Source of the DNA: Polytrichum commune
Taxonomy: Eukaryota; Streptophyta; Polytrichopsida; Polytrichales; Polytrichaceae
Assembly: GCA_950295325.1 (NCBI GenBank)
Contig: OX485805.1
Span: 23,237,501 to 23,301,500, forward strand
Length of the DNA stretch: 64,000 nucleotides
Direction: 5' to 3'
Within the stretch, counting starts at the first letter, position 1; each line of letters begins with the position of its first letter. Below, in pieces: positions 25,011 to 41,910 of this stretch. The notes below the pieces were generated by a model. It worked only from the letters and a program-made list of their open reading frames with translations. It searched no databases and was not told the origin of the DNA. A program made the translations under genes and the position numbers.

Positions 25011-26784
25011 GTTAGGTAACGGCCCGCCTGTAAATGCTATCTTTTCGAAATCGGCCCACATCATGACAACGCAAACCGTCACTTATGGTTGAAATGCCTA
25101 CATGGCCATGTAGTGGACTTGGACTTTAGCGTCGATAATTACAACGACCACTATCCAATGACATTGCTGAATATCAAGAAGAGGGTGGATAACACCTTTG
25201 AGTATGAAGGTGACATAGGGCACGTTACAGAGTGGTCATTTCATGCCAATCTAAAATTACAGTTAAAAATGAAGAGGTATGCCATGAAAAAATTAATGGT
25301 TGCTGGCAGGGAGAAACCAAAGCACATCCGCCAAAACCATTGGGTCAACCTGTCGGCACTAATCGCAGATGAGAAGAAGGTGAAGCAAGCAGAGACTCTA
25401 ACTCAGAATCGAGCTCAACTGAAGCGGCTTTTCCATGCTGGCAGGTCCGAGGGGGAGGTCACTGGACATCTGATAAGTAACTCTCTTTCGTCAACCTCTA
25501 GTCGTGCTGTAGTCATATTGAATTCATGGCGTAGTCAACATCCAGGGACGTCCTAGTAACATGTTAGACAACATCTACTCACGTTGTAGGCAAGTTCTAA
25601 TCAACTTGTAGTCTAGTTGTAGTTACCTCGTCATGAAGTTCATGCCACTTGACAACATGTTTATGCGATTATATGAAACAATGTAATGGGTTAATGTATG
25701 ATTAATGCAATAAAATGGAAGACGGTCTTACTGCAGGCAGTAGAGTTGCAACGAGATCCAAGTTGTGAGGATATTGAGTCCGAGATGCAACGACAAAATG
25801 CTCACAAGAAGCAACCTGTAGGCACTTCAAATGTGTCCCACATATCTCCACGCGCAAGCCGAGTGCAGATGTCGTCTCCATCCCTCGCCATGGAAGTAAA
25901 ATCAATGAAGCGCGACTTTTATACCCGAACGAATGGGATACAGGCAAGTGTGAAAGCTATCATGACAACCCTAAACATCCCAGTTCCAGTAGACCCTAAT
26001 ATTTGCAATGTGCAGCGGCCTTCATCCATCTTGCAGAGGCAGTCAACTCCGAACATGGATAGCATGGCTCCGGATCAATCCACGGGAGAGAGTATGACAT
26101 CTTCACAAAGATTGGGCGGATTTCAGCAGAGCACATCGGAGTGCTTGCTGAAATCGGTACGGGTCTCTACATAGTTGAACCAAATTTGCGTTGGTGAGTT
26201 TTTTTTGTTCATTGCTGCAACCCTAAACCTTAACTACGCGTTGTTGCCCATGTTTTGTAGGTCCCAATCCAAAAAGTGGCCGAGTCAAAATTAAAAGGAG
26301 ATTCAAGAGAAGGTTCTCCCGAAAATGACAAAGCTCTTGTGGGACACGCACACACACCTGATGTGCAAAATGTGACTTCATGTAGCTCATTCATATTGAG
26401 TTTGGGACTTAATTCTCGTAAAGTTGGTTTTTTAGTGGAATGCTCTCTATTGTTGACTGAATGGGACAGCTGAATACTCTGTGCAGGAGAAGAAACGGAA
26501 GGCAGATGACGGAAGTCCATCACAGCAGGAGGTTCCAGAATTGGAGAAAGAAAATGACGAGGAGGTAAGCTCGGGCTCAAGGGAGAAGGCAACCCAAGAT
26601 GTTGCAAGTGACAAAGAAGTTGGCCTAGGAACTCCTAAGAAGAGGCCGAGGGCTACAGAGTTGCAGAAGCTACATATTGGAATCCACGAACTAAACACTA
26701 TGTGGAAAAAGATTCTGAGAAGATTGGCAAAGCTCCTGTGGAAACATGGAGGGGTGGTAAAGAGAGCTCAAGGAGCTCGGAGGA

Positions 26785-27008
26785 GTTGTTGGTTTGAGGA
26801 TTAAGCTCGGGGGAGCTGCTGGTTTGAGGATTAAGCTCAAGGAGCTGCTAGTTTGAGGATTAAGCTCAGAGGAGCTGCTGGTTTGAGGACTAAGCTCGGA
26901 GGAGCTGCTGGTTTGAGGATTAAGCTCGGAAGAGCTGTTGGTTTGAGGATTAAGCTCAAGGAGCTGCTGGTTTGAGGATTAAGCTCGAAGGAGCTGCTGG
27001 TTTGAGGC
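26785..27008 (+). repeat. ~30-bp tandem repeat, about eight copies
   Basis: The unit 'tttgaggattaagctc' plus 'ggagctgctgg' recurs at 26791, 26821, 26850, 26880 and onwards to about 26999. It lies within the CACTA element just after the open block ending near 26760. The unit is close to 30 bp but slips by 1 bp in places. Confidence 0.9.
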
Positions 27009-28289
27009 TTGACTTCGGATGCTGGACCGGTTATGGGAAAGGGCCGGGGGTACTAAGGTCGCCTCATATGGTGGGCTAGCTAATTAGAAAACGGGGGAAA
27101 GATTAAACTAGGAATTTAACTCATTAGCAAATTAGGGGGAGGGGCCCTAAAGTGCAAGAGGGTGGCATAAGGGGATGAGTTTTTGGTAGGTATTTGAGGG
27201 TTGGTTTGTAAATTAGTGTAGGAAGAAGGGAATAAATAGAGAAGAGCATTTTTCAATGCTTGTACTCGTATTATGAAATAAACTGGTGTGCAAGAGTTGA
27301 TGGGAAATGTAATAGATTTTAATGACGTTGGGAAGAGGGAGTTATGTGAACATGAATGTGATCCCCATGCCCTCACCCGGACTACGACGCATAAGGGTGG
27401 GTGGTTTGGCCTCACAGACGGCAAAGGGGATGACGGAGGAAAGCGGCCCCCCAAGAAAGGTGCAGCAAAATGTACAAAGGTACAAAGTGTCTATCGGAAC
27501 CACAATTTTGATATAGACATTGTTCCTGAAGTTGTGACTAACTAGTTAAGTATTTTCACAATGTGACTAACTATAGTCATCACATGTAAGCACTTCCAAT
27601 TCAGCAATTTCACTTAAGTAGAAACTTTCATTATTGGTATTCACTATTGCATTCGTTGAAACTCACTGGTAGTAGTCAACAAGATCGAAGTCATGTATAC
27701 ACGGTGAAATCCGGCCCTAACTCCAAAGCCTGTCATTGTTTCTGCAGGAAAAAGACACATTGAAGGAGGTTGAAGCAGTGTCGCCTTTTGCAACATGAGA
27801 CATTGTGAAAATCATGGGAATAGGAGTCGACGAGGAGTTGCTCTTAGTAGGGGACGGGAGGGTCACGACTCTTCCAGGGGGGACAGTGCATGGAGTACCC
27901 ATCAGTGAAGGGATTGTGTCCGTTGAGGTGTTGCGGAGCCACGATGATGCATATGTCTTATATCAAAGCATAATGTTAGATGATCCACCAGTCACAAAAG
28001 ATGGTGACGCCGTTGGGCAGTTTATTTTGTGGCCCACATAATGTTTACGCCACACTCTGGAAGCTTAGTTGATGTCATTCTCTAGGAACCCCAACTTCCT
28101 TATTGGAGGACTATACCCAAAAATGATTATTTTCAATGTAAACTGCTCTTTTAACCAATGTATGGTTATCTACCAGTATTCGTTTGTAAAGAATGGTTGA
28201 TATGCGCACCTCAGCAAGTTACCACAAATATTGAAGCCAAGCATATAGAAATATGCATCTAGTTCTATCACTTGTCGTATAAATTTGAC

Positions 28290-29050
28290 TATTTCTAATA
28301 ACAATATAAAAAATAAAGACCAAAAGTATTCACATGTTTTGACTAGAGTTAGTCACGAATGTGGAATGTACGTCCACAATGAATGCAAAGAAGTGACTAT
28401 GCGTGACCATTTGTAATTGAATTGAATTACTAAAATGATTGTTAGTCGTGAAGAATACTATGCTTGATGACTGCTGAATGCCAATTGTGTGACTAGTTTT
28501 AGTGAAGGAAAACCCTAGACTGCCAACCATGAACAACAACGACAAAATTTCTTAAGCAATGAACGCTATATGATGTGGAGACCACCCATAGATATGACTA
28601 ATGCCTGACTAGTCTTTGACTAATCATAGTCACACCAATGTGACTACATATAGTGGAACGTTGTGCCAAACATGACCAATTTCCCAGATCACACACAATT
28701 TATTTTGACTAGACTTAGTGAATCTCCGAAATTATTGACATGACTAAGCATTTACTACGTATGGTCAGTATATCGTGACTATATTTGGTAGAGTGGGCAC
28801 TACTTGTTTACTAATGCTAGTCAAGAGAGCATGACTATATGTAGTGAAGACAGACGATGTCCCAAGGTCCATGCCAATCGAGGTCCCAAAATGCCATTGG
28901 GAACGCGCATAGGGAACGAAATGCCCACAGAATAAACCGTAGTCAACTTGTTGCAAGCGACTGGTCCGACTTGACAAGCATTTCACTGACTTTGCGACTA
29001 CAGTAGTTCTAGTCAAGTACCTGGTTTTATACCATTTTCAGTCGAAACCC
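28290..29050. promoter_or_regulatory. Right subterminal TGACTA repeats of the CACTA element
   Basis: Many TGACTA/TAGTCA hexamers occur, often as inverted pairs a few bases apart (for example 'gactagagttagtcac' near 28340 and 'gactaatcatagtcac' near 28617). They are denser than at the left end. They are probable accessory-protein binding sites by analogy with En/Spm. Confidence 0.75.
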
Positions 29051-29084
29051 CCAGTCAAAAAAGCTTGTTTTTGGCATAGTGGTT

Positions 29085-29438
29085 GTACATGTTTACAATG
29101 TTATTTCTATATTAGTTAATGATTCATCATCCTGTAGAGGTCAATGTCAAAATTATTAAAACACGTGAGGAAAAATATAGGGCACTTTCAATTCAAGAGA
29201 GGAAAAAATTATACAAATTTTGGAATTGCTATAGCTTGGATGAAATGACCAATGTTATATTAGAAATAGGGTAAGTGAAAATATAGGTAGTATTTAATGT
29301 TTATTCATAAATTAGGGTTTGTTATATTTGGAGGAACAAAGAATTTATGTGAGGGATGAAAAATGTCTTTGGATTGGATGGAGAAGTTGCCTCAATTGAC
29401 TAAAAGCCATTGAATTTAGATGTTGACAAGCTTGAGGT
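29085..29438. other. Intergenic, AT-rich
   Basis: I see no gene or repeat between the CACTA element and the hAT-like element. Confidence 0.4.
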
Positions 29439-29446
29439 GGTCACTG

Positions 29447-29964
29447 CACGGGTAGGTCACTCTAAGGCATTTTTGTGCACCACGTGCGGCTGGGGGTTTT
29501 TTGTTTTGGGGCTATTTACCTTCAAGGGTTGAATCAAAGCCTCCCTCTAATTACTTATATTGTCCAAGTCACTGCAATTTTTTGTACTCTATATTCCTTT
29601 TAAGTAATAAAAGCTAATCTACTTCCTAACGCATTGACGAGTGTTAAGGGAAACCATGGAAACAAAGAAGGGTGCAAACAATAATATCATTGCAAACAAA
29701 GTTATGAAGAAAACACATAGGAGACCATAGCAAACATACTAAACATATCTTCTAGGATCCTTATCTTCAGCCCCTATATTAATTTTACAAAAAAATAATG
29801 GCCCACATTTTATGTCCATCTAACTTACTTATAATGGGATTGTCTACATTTAATGGCCCCTTCATTATTTGGAATTCCTTTATAATTTTTATTTCAAATG
29901 ATTTTAATCCTCTCTATATTATGCCGCACGTCGTTTTTAAAATGCACTAAGTGACCTACCCGTG
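29447..29964. mobile_element. hAT-like miniature element, 518 bp
   Basis: The ends 'cacgggtaggtcact' and 'agtgacctacccgtg' are perfect inverted copies, with weaker pairing continuing to 'cgtgcggc' about 45 bp in. An identical 8-bp GGTCACTG flanks both ends (29439-29446 and 29965-29972). An 8-bp duplication with a CA-starting terminus fits the hAT superfamily. No coding sequence is present. Confidence 0.85.
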
Positions 29965-29972
29965 GGTCACTG

Positions 29973-32614
29973 AGAGTTTCAAGATAGTGTTGTAACCATG
30001 CACCATTCAATTCTATTTGCATGTACCGTTGATGTATCATTATGATTTTGTTCTAGATTAACGTCAATTTATGTCAAAATTCCAATATTTTGATATATGG
30101 TAAAATTTACAAACAAAACATAGTTTAAAAAACAATTTCACGGTGTAAATTGTATTTACCAGTAGGGTCTTGAAAAATACCTCAAAGTACCCTTCTATTT
30201 ATCAATAGGGTGCCAATTATTCAAGAGATTTAGATGAATAGCCCATCTTTATTTAACCCCCGATTGCATGTGGTTTACAAAAGTGTATATAGCTTGTGAC
30301 TCCCCCAAGTTCATCATTTTAGATATCATAGTTACTATTAAATGTAAAAGACCAAAATATTTAAATTGTAAACTTATGCATGAAATCATGATTGATGTAT
30401 TTTATGGGAATGTCATGTGTGTATGAAACTCGGTTTCATGGTTTATGCAATGAACATGCATACATTCGATGCTTAAGTGTGTGCCAAGTGTGTTTTAATC
30501 TTTGTTGTGTGCTATACAGATGAGAAAACGACAACAAGTGTGCACACACATGTGAACAAAAGAAAAAGGTTCAATTTTTTTTCTTTCACATCCACCTTGT
30601 TACTTTAAACCATCTCAATCCAAGTTTAGACGCCTAGGTTTGGATTGTCAATTCAAAGTTGAAGTTTATATACCCAATCACAATTTCCAAGGTGGCCATG
30701 TCGGGAACTTTTGGGAGAATCTAAAAGACATAATTATTCTCTTTTCGCTAAGAAGAAAATGGTTACAATGATTTTGGAGCCTCTCACATCAATATTCCAC
30801 TTTAATCATGTTAGTACTTGAAGGGTTGAGCTTTGGAGCCTCTCACATCAATACTCCACTTCAATCATGTTAGTACTTGAAGGGTTGAGCTTTGGAGCCT
30901 CTCACATCAATATTCCACTTCAATCATGTTAGTACTTGAAGGGTTGAGTTTTGAAAGGGCATGTAGTGTAAAATTATACCCGGGACGTCACCTTTATGAG
31001 ACTCTTCACCAATAACTCTTATAAAGTTTTAGTTCCGATGTTTGAATAACATCATACATGGTTACAACATGTTGGGTTGACCTTCACATGGGATAACTTG
31101 AATGGTCTATGTGGAATCTTTGTTTGTTTGTTGTTGTTGTAATATTAAAATACAATAGTCAATATGAAGTTTTATGCTTTTTTGAATCTTTAAACAAAAT
31201 AATGGCATGAAATGAAGAGAGGTGGGAAGTCCTAAAAATTTCAAATAGTTAAAGACATTGACGCTATATCCTCATTGCAAACAATCTTTGTAAGAGATAG
31301 TCTAAATGCTCTTATCCATGTTTTCACTTTTTGGGTGACACTCTCATCATCCGTGTAAACTCAATGTAAGAATCTTCAATTCAAAATGTGAGTGGTTAGC
31401 ATGGTGGGAGATTAGAACCGAAGCCTACAAAACCACTACATTCATAAGGAAAGCTGCCAAATTCCATGTGCAAAATGTAAGAGCTCTCTACCAAAGAAAT
31501 TAGCATTGCATTACATAATGAAGTATGATTTCATGGATGTGGCTTGAAAATCTCAATGACCCTAAATTCCAACTTTATGAAGTGTCATAGAGATTTATTG
31601 GTGTAATACCATCAACATTGTTCTACATACGCCCTCAATGACTGCCAAAGTTTTAAGAAATATTGTATTCTTTGTTGCCTTGATCAATCAAGATATTTGC
31701 ATTTGCATTGAGTGATCATTGGCTTGTCTATATATGCTTAATTACTATAATTTTTTTTAAATGTCAATGTGCACTACATGTGTGCATGTGTTTGAGTTGG
31801 TGAACTCTTACTATTGCACAACTAAATTGCATACATAACAACATGTTGTCATGAGCGTGCTTGTGCAACTTTATGTAATCATTCAAACAATTAATATAGG
31901 AGGATCTAACCAATTTAATAATATTTGCAATATTTTTTTCTTTCATTTATGAAAACCATTTCTTTTCAATAAACACACAACAATGAGTCATAGTGCAAAT
32001 ATGCGGGAGATTCCAGAGTATGATAATCTGAGGAGATATGTATCATTAACATGGGTTTTGTCTTATGAGTTTTTTGGAATAATAGGGTTGATCAAGTCAA
32101 CAATAAAAGCTCAACGGATGAGGACATTTTTCTACTATGATTGAAAGATGTTATTGTTAAGGAGTATTTCTCCAAGTATCGAGACTGGTATGATATCATA
32201 ACATTCTTTAGTGAGATCTAGGATATGTTTGGATCTGATACAATTGAAAAATTTGGATGCTAGAACCAAATTGTAAGACATTAGGTATGATGTGAAAGTG
32301 TGCAAGGGCAAAGGAAGTAATTGTCACTGGCAATACAAAGTTCACATTTTTGTGTGAATGGGGATTGTTTCGATCATGGAAATGGACAAGGCATTGTCAA
32401 TTGATAGATGAAAATTCATTGGACATTCTATAGAGTTGAGAGATTTGGGACACCTTTTAATTTTATTTTTTGATCGTATAGAGAATCCTCCCAGTCATGT
32501 CCCCTTCAACTTCGGATTTTGTGGGGAGCAAAACTGAAGTGGAAGGTATTTGTTTCATCCCAATGAAAGGTATTGGAAAACTGCAAAAATTTACACCCAA
32601 GACGTTTCCATGAA
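29973..32614. other. Intergenic region upstream of the F-box gene
   Basis: There is no recognisable gene. It is AT-rich, with one tandem repeat (30773-30949). The F-box promoter should lie at the right end (about 32200-32600), but no motif stands out. Confidence 0.45.
30773..30949 (+). repeat. Three 59-bp tandem units
   Basis: Units beginning 'tttggagcctctcacatcaa' start at 30773, 30832 and 30891 and differ at only a few positions, suggesting a recent expansion. Confidence 0.95.
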
Positions 32615-33856
32615 ATGCTCGCCTATGTCCCACCTCTAGGCTCATACTTTTGGACCATCATGATGGAGCCAACTAATAGTGTCGGAGAAAAAGGTCCGAA
32701 CACGAATTCAATGCGAAGCGAAGGCGATCTAATAAACACTAAAAACGACGATGATGATGAGTGTTTGTTATGGAGCCAAGTTCCCCACGAGGTGTTGATG
32801 AGAGTTTTGTCGTACTTGCCACTAGCAAACCTATTCCGAATGCGGGTGGTTTGCAAACAATGGTTCGACCTCATCCAGAGCTCGGACTTCTACAAAATGT
32901 GCACAAACACAAACTCCTCGACCGTGGCTCCCCACCTGGGTGTGTGCCATGTGCAGAGGAGCGAGTTCGGTTTCGAGTGGGCGGTTTTTGAGAACGTATG
33001 GAACAAATGGCAGGTCATGCCGAAAATTAACGACGTTGCCCAAGAAATTTATGTTTCCAGTCGTGGTCTTTTGTGTTTGTTGTCGTTAGGAAACTACGAT
33101 TCCATCGAGCCATTGTTGGTGTGGAATCCGTTGACGAATCATATGAAAGAGTTGCCTCCCTTTTTAAGCACATGGTCTTACCCCCTCGTTAGGATTATGT
33201 TTCATAACAACGACAACAAGTCATATAGAATTTTGTTTTCGGGAAATCAAACGTACCCGCCTACGGATGAACGGTTTTTGGCCACGGAGATATACGACTC
33301 CACCAATGACGTGTGGACGCATGGCGAGAACCTGTTGGCGGACCTTAGGTTCCCCTTCTCACAGGGGGCAGTTTGTGACGGCGCGTTGTATTTTTTGGCG
33401 AGCAAAACCATCACCTTGTATGATATCTTGATCAAGTATAATGTCGGCGAGAACAAGTGGACGGAGATGGACCACGTCATTCCGAGCGATGCGTTTTGCA
33501 CACCGCATTTGTTCGATTTCAATGGCCGGCTCTTGGCGCTGATGCAGTTGATTTCGAATCCATGCTCGAGGTTCGCGAGCTGTGGCATATTTTGCTTCAA
33601 CTTCGACTCCAAAGAGTGGGATTTGGTTACGGAGATCCCCGAGGATATTTATTTGGAGTTCGCACATGTGGGCGGGTGCGTTGCATTCGACCAGCAAGTT
33701 TGCGTCGTTGGGAACTCCTTCAGCCAACACTTGAATGTCGTGGTTTTCAATCTAGAAACGAAATGCTGGTCAAAGCTACCACCGTGCCCCCTTGCAGCGT
33801 GTCCGTTTATCCGGCGACACAACACCTTCAACTTCCATCCCAATTTGGTTTCTTGA
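32615..33856 (+). CDS. F-box protein with kelch-like C-terminal propeller
   Basis: This intronless gene encodes 413 residues from the first ATG (32615); an ATG pair at 32660/32663 is an alternative start. The open frame extends upstream only to a non-ATG codon. After a short acidic stretch (NDDDDE) comes an F-box (about residues 50-95: LLWSQVPHEVLMRVLSYLPL, FRMRVVCKQWFDLI). The C-terminal ~280 residues have the pattern of plant F-box-associated/kelch beta-propellers (GLLCLLSL, VWNPLTNHMKELPP, IYDSTNDVW, FNFDSKEWDLV, FNLETKCWSKLP). Such proteins are substrate receptors of SCF E3 ubiquitin ligases, the F-box binding SKP1 and the propeller binding the target. The target is unknown. It converges on the beta-glucosidase with only 285 bp between stop codons. 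Confidence 0.93.
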   Translation: MLAYVPPLGSYFWTIMMEPTNSVGEKGPNTNSMRSEGDLINTKNDDDDECLLWSQVPHEVLMRVLSYLPLANLFRMRVVCKQWFDLIQSSDFYKMCTNTNSSTVAPHLGVCHVQRSEFGFEWAVFENVWNKWQVMPKINDVAQEIYVSSRGLLCLLSLGNYDSIEPLLVWNPLTNHMKELPPFLSTWSYPLVRIMFHNNDNKSYRILFSGNQTYPPTDERFLATEIYDSTNDVWTHGENLLADLRFPFSQGAVCDGALYFLASKTITLYDILIKYNVGENKWTEMDHVIPSDAFCTPHLFDFNGRLLALMQLISNPCSRFASCGIFCFNFDSKEWDLVTEIPEDIYLEFAHVGGCVAFDQQVCVVGNSFSQHLNVVVFNLETKCWSKLPPCPLAACPFIRRHNTFNFHPNLVS

Positions 33857-34141
33857 AGGAATCACTCTCTGTATATTCTGTGCATCTGTAGGGTATTTCT
33901 AAGTAGTGTACAAACATGGTGAAATACTTCAACGATTGAAAGTTCTGTATCGAAGGTTGCTTACCGTATAACAACAATTGGTAGATTCTTAATCACGGCT
34001 TACTCTCAACACAGGTAATAATCATAGAGGTGTTGCTATAGTACAAAGGATGCAGCATATATAGTAAACATTTCTATATGGAGTTCCTCTGACCCGTTAC
34101 TCCCCACTAGACTGGATTTTGTCTAAGTAAATGTTTGAATG

Positions 34142-38691
<4,550 letters not shown>

Positions 38692-40800
38692 GATGAGCTA
38701 CTTTCTCGCAACCCTTTCAATCTCCTCGTGCCCAACCACGTGTTTTAAGAACAGGTCCAAACTTCTTGAACTTGCTCTACATTTTGTGGAAAAGCCGAGA
38801 AGAACTCAGTTCCTGACAAGACAAAGACAAGTTTTTAAATCAGCACTGAAACTAGCAAATATTGCACTGCCATACCAAAAAATTAGTAGAGGTTCTCTTA
38901 AGAACAATTTATTGTGATTGGCATTGCCATAACATTTAAATGACCAGAGGTTGCTAAGAAGTAAATAATCAGATCAATAACTAAAGGTTTAAAACTTCCA
39001 GAATATATACAGAAGCCAACATAAGAATGCAGAACAAAAATTCCGGAGGAAAGTACAATTATCTGAGGAATGAAAAGATTGTTACACCGAGACTAAACTT
39101 CATGCAATGAATCTCGAATACACGATACCAAAGTAATCGTAATTTCAGCATTCTATCGTTGATAGTGGATGAATTCGTGCCCCTACCCTACCCTGCACCA
39201 CTACATTTTTCAGCCATAGACAACTTCATGGTCTTTTCCTTAGGGTTGCGTTTGGACCTGATTATTACTTCAAGCAATTTATAGAATTCAAAAGATTTCT
39301 GAAAAATCTGAAAACTCTAGACCGGTTAGTGAAGACGACAGCAATACCCAGGTGGAAACAGTCAAGGTTATCTACTTGCGTTTCGTTCTCGAAGGTAATA
39401 TTCGGCCAGCAGAATCTACGTGATTTTCAGTATTATCTCGTCAATGAACACCACCAGGTAGCATCACTGACGTACGATAAAGTGTCGGCGCAACCAGAAG
39501 AGTAGCACTAAGAGAAAAAGAGGTATTCCAGTCGGATATTGCGCCACAATTCAGTTATGGTTACGTAAGCAAGATGTTAACTCTTGTTTACCTAGGCCTC
39601 CGAAAATAAAAGGTTCTCGAAAATAAAAGGAGATTAGAAAATTGTTCTCGTGTGAACAGAAAAGACATCGGCGTCAACACTCTCCCTGTCGATTCTGGTA
39701 AGCTGAGCTTGAATGCAATTTCTCATTGGGATGCTATCGCGTTCATCTTGAACCTGCCAGACTCTGGATTAAAGTGAAACTCGGCAATAATCATCCTGTA
39801 TGCACATCATGCTTTCATGAACTTGCTTGGAAGCAGGGCATGTTGCAGAGACACAAGGATTTTACATAATTGCAGAAGTGGAGTCACAAGACTTCTGCTG
39901 AGTAATCCAAACTTCGACTGACTCCGAGAAAAATCTGGAAGCGGAGGGTATGTAGGCCGGAATGTCACATTTCCGTCATTAGACCCGTAAAGCGAGATTT
40001 CTTGCGCAATTTACATTAGAGACGTATTCAGAAGAGGAGGTCCAAAAGGTGCACGGAAGAGTAATTTTAGCACCATCTTCACAAACGACGCAAGGTATGC
40101 AAACACCTGGAAGCCATATCCACTCTCGAATTTACGACCAGGACTCACCAGGATCAGGTTCACGCCTTCAGTACAACCTCATTTGCGTACACATCTTAAG
40201 AGAAAATTTGCAAACAGAAATGCACAAAACAAAAGGTTTAAAATAAACAATCCACTGAACGACAAGAACCATGTCCCGAGGTGGAAAATGGTCGCAAAGC
40301 TGAGCTCAACGATCACCACCTTCACACATTACACAAGCTGTGAGGATAGCGTAGCATCCAGAGGCTATATTTTCTCTTCATCTACGACCAGCAAACCAGC
40401 ACAGCGTTGAAGCTTTCTCTTGTTAAGGCGAGAACCTCATAACGCTGCGACTCCAGCTTTGGTAAAATACAGGATTTAGACGTAATGTCCACTCTTCGAT
40501 TTCCGACAGGACTATGACTAACATCACTAAACACCAGCATCTCTTACCAGCTGAGCATAGAACTCACAATACTAAACGTAACCTGAGATCCACAACTCCA
40601 AATTAGAATCCATAACCCGTGGTAGGAACTGATCAGAATTCTTATCGCAATCAGCACCGTTCCACTCACGACATAAGCAATGGACTGAATAAAGAATCCA
40701 AAAGCTCCGTTCACTCTTTTAACCAACTACGCATCGCAATTTGAATTAAGCAACTACCAGATAACGCGTGACGCAACTTGAGAGAAATTAACAGCCTCAT
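38692..40800. other. Region upstream of the beta-glucosidase start
   Basis: No convincing gene is visible. If transcription begins near 42.0-42.1 kb (minus strand), this is intron or leader. Open frames here have no family features. Confidence 0.4.
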
Positions 40801-40804
40801 GATA

Positions 40805-41910
40805 CACGAACCTGGAGTGACTGAGAATTGAGAATCAGAGGATTGCGAGAGAGACCGATCGATGATTATTGAGAGAGTGCAAATGGAAAGCTGTTAATCA
40901 AAGCCTTCCCTAGATACGCCATAACCGCACAATGTATAGACACAGTCTAAGAGCAGAGCGCAGGTAAAGTAATCATCTAAAGTGTCATTTTCCTACAAGT
41001 GCGAGATGAAGCCTTGTCAATTTGAGCACCTGTGACTTCACATAAGCTGAATTACATTGTGAGCCAAATTGTATGAAAGGAACACAACCAATACAGCACA
41101 CAGAGCATTAACCGTGAGCGAATGAAAATGAGAGTCAAGGATTACGAAGGATGCAGCCTTAGAGCAAATAGAAAACTAAGCAGTCAACAGAAGAAATCAC
41201 CAAGACGCGATTAGGTCCACGTGCGCGATGAAGCCTGATCTTATAGGCACTTGTACAGCTCATAATAAGTTCATGTCCTTGTCAGCCAAAAATGTGAGGA
41301 AGAAAGGTACGTAGCAAATAGACCACACACAGCACCAACCGGAAGTCACTGAGATTAAAGCATTGCAGCGTAAGAGCAAAGAGAAAATCAACCAGCTACA
41401 CAAATCACCTAACGTGTGATTAGCTGCAGGTTTGCAATGAAGCCTTCGCCTAACGGAGCACCTGTAAACTCACAATAATAAGCTAGAGGTACCTTGCGAG
41501 CCAAAATGGCAGGAAGAAAGGCAGCCACTACACCGGAGAGAGCACCAATCGTGAGCGACTGAGAATGATAATCGAAGTACACCGTACGACGCAGCTACGA
41601 TCAAATAAAAAAGTAACTACACAAGTCACCAAGATGCGCGATGAATCCTTGTCGAAGAGCACCAACCGGGAGAGACTGAGGATGGGATTCGAAATATTTC
41701 GGACAACGCAGCGTAAGACCAAAGAGAAAATCAAACAGGTACAGAAATCAGCTAAGGTTTAATTAGCTGCAGGTGCGACATGAAATCCTTGTGTAACTAA
41801 GCACCTGTACGCTTCACATGCAGTAAGCTAAAAACTGTGGACGAAAGAAGATAGCACCAACCTGCAGTACCCGGTGAGACTGAATTGCGAGGATTGCAGA
41901 GAGAGCGAGA
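40805..41910 (-). repeat. Imperfect tandem array of a leader-like segment
   Basis: Blocks resembling 'gagtgactgagaatgagaatc' recur near 40815, 41115, 41345, 41553, 41672 and 41876, together with 'gcaccaaccg' and 'gcgatgaagcctt'. Spacing varies (about 120-300 bp, often ~205). On the minus strand each copy contains a possible donor-like 'ggttggtgct' and the outermost copy adjoins the probable 5' leader. The array has diverged. Confidence 0.75.

Larger units (their letters stand above)
21587..28041 (+). pseudogene. CACTA TnpA-like accessory gene with premature stop
   Basis: Exon 1 (21587-22138) starts with ATG and contains an acidic Ser/Gly-rich segment and a charged helix (NIERNNRKLEDLGLP). 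Exon 2 (23079-23162) and exon 3 (23265-23882) join in frame; exon 3 has acidic and coiled-coil-like parts. A block near 25020-25480 (NNHWVNL-like, TQNRAQLKRLFHAGR) resembles the Transposase_24/TnpA region of plant CACTA proteins. Further open blocks lie at about 25735-26157, 26262-26400 and 26487-26760. The last exon (27748-28041) ends with a domain (GTVHGVPI, VSVEVL, GDAVGQFILWP) resembling the C-terminal domain often found in CACTA-associated proteins. An in-frame TGA at 27796-27798 interrupts this exon. Middle exon borders are approximate and the family assignment is by pattern recognition. Confidence 0.65.
15972..29081. mobile_element. Complete CACTA (En/Spm) transposon, 13,110 bp
   Basis: The left end starts CACTATGCCAAAAACAAG at 15972 and the right end finishes with its complement at 29081. 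The terminal inverted repeat spans 29 bp with one mismatch. A 3-bp GTT duplication flanks it (15969-15971 and 29082-29084), as CACTA elements make. Both subterminal regions are dense in TGACTA/TAGTCA motifs, probable binding sites for the TnpA-type protein. Inside are a TNP2-type transposase on the minus strand and a TnpA-like gene on the plus strand, head to head. Both carry inactivating changes. The ends look intact, so it could still move if helper proteins come from elsewhere. Confidence 0.95.
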
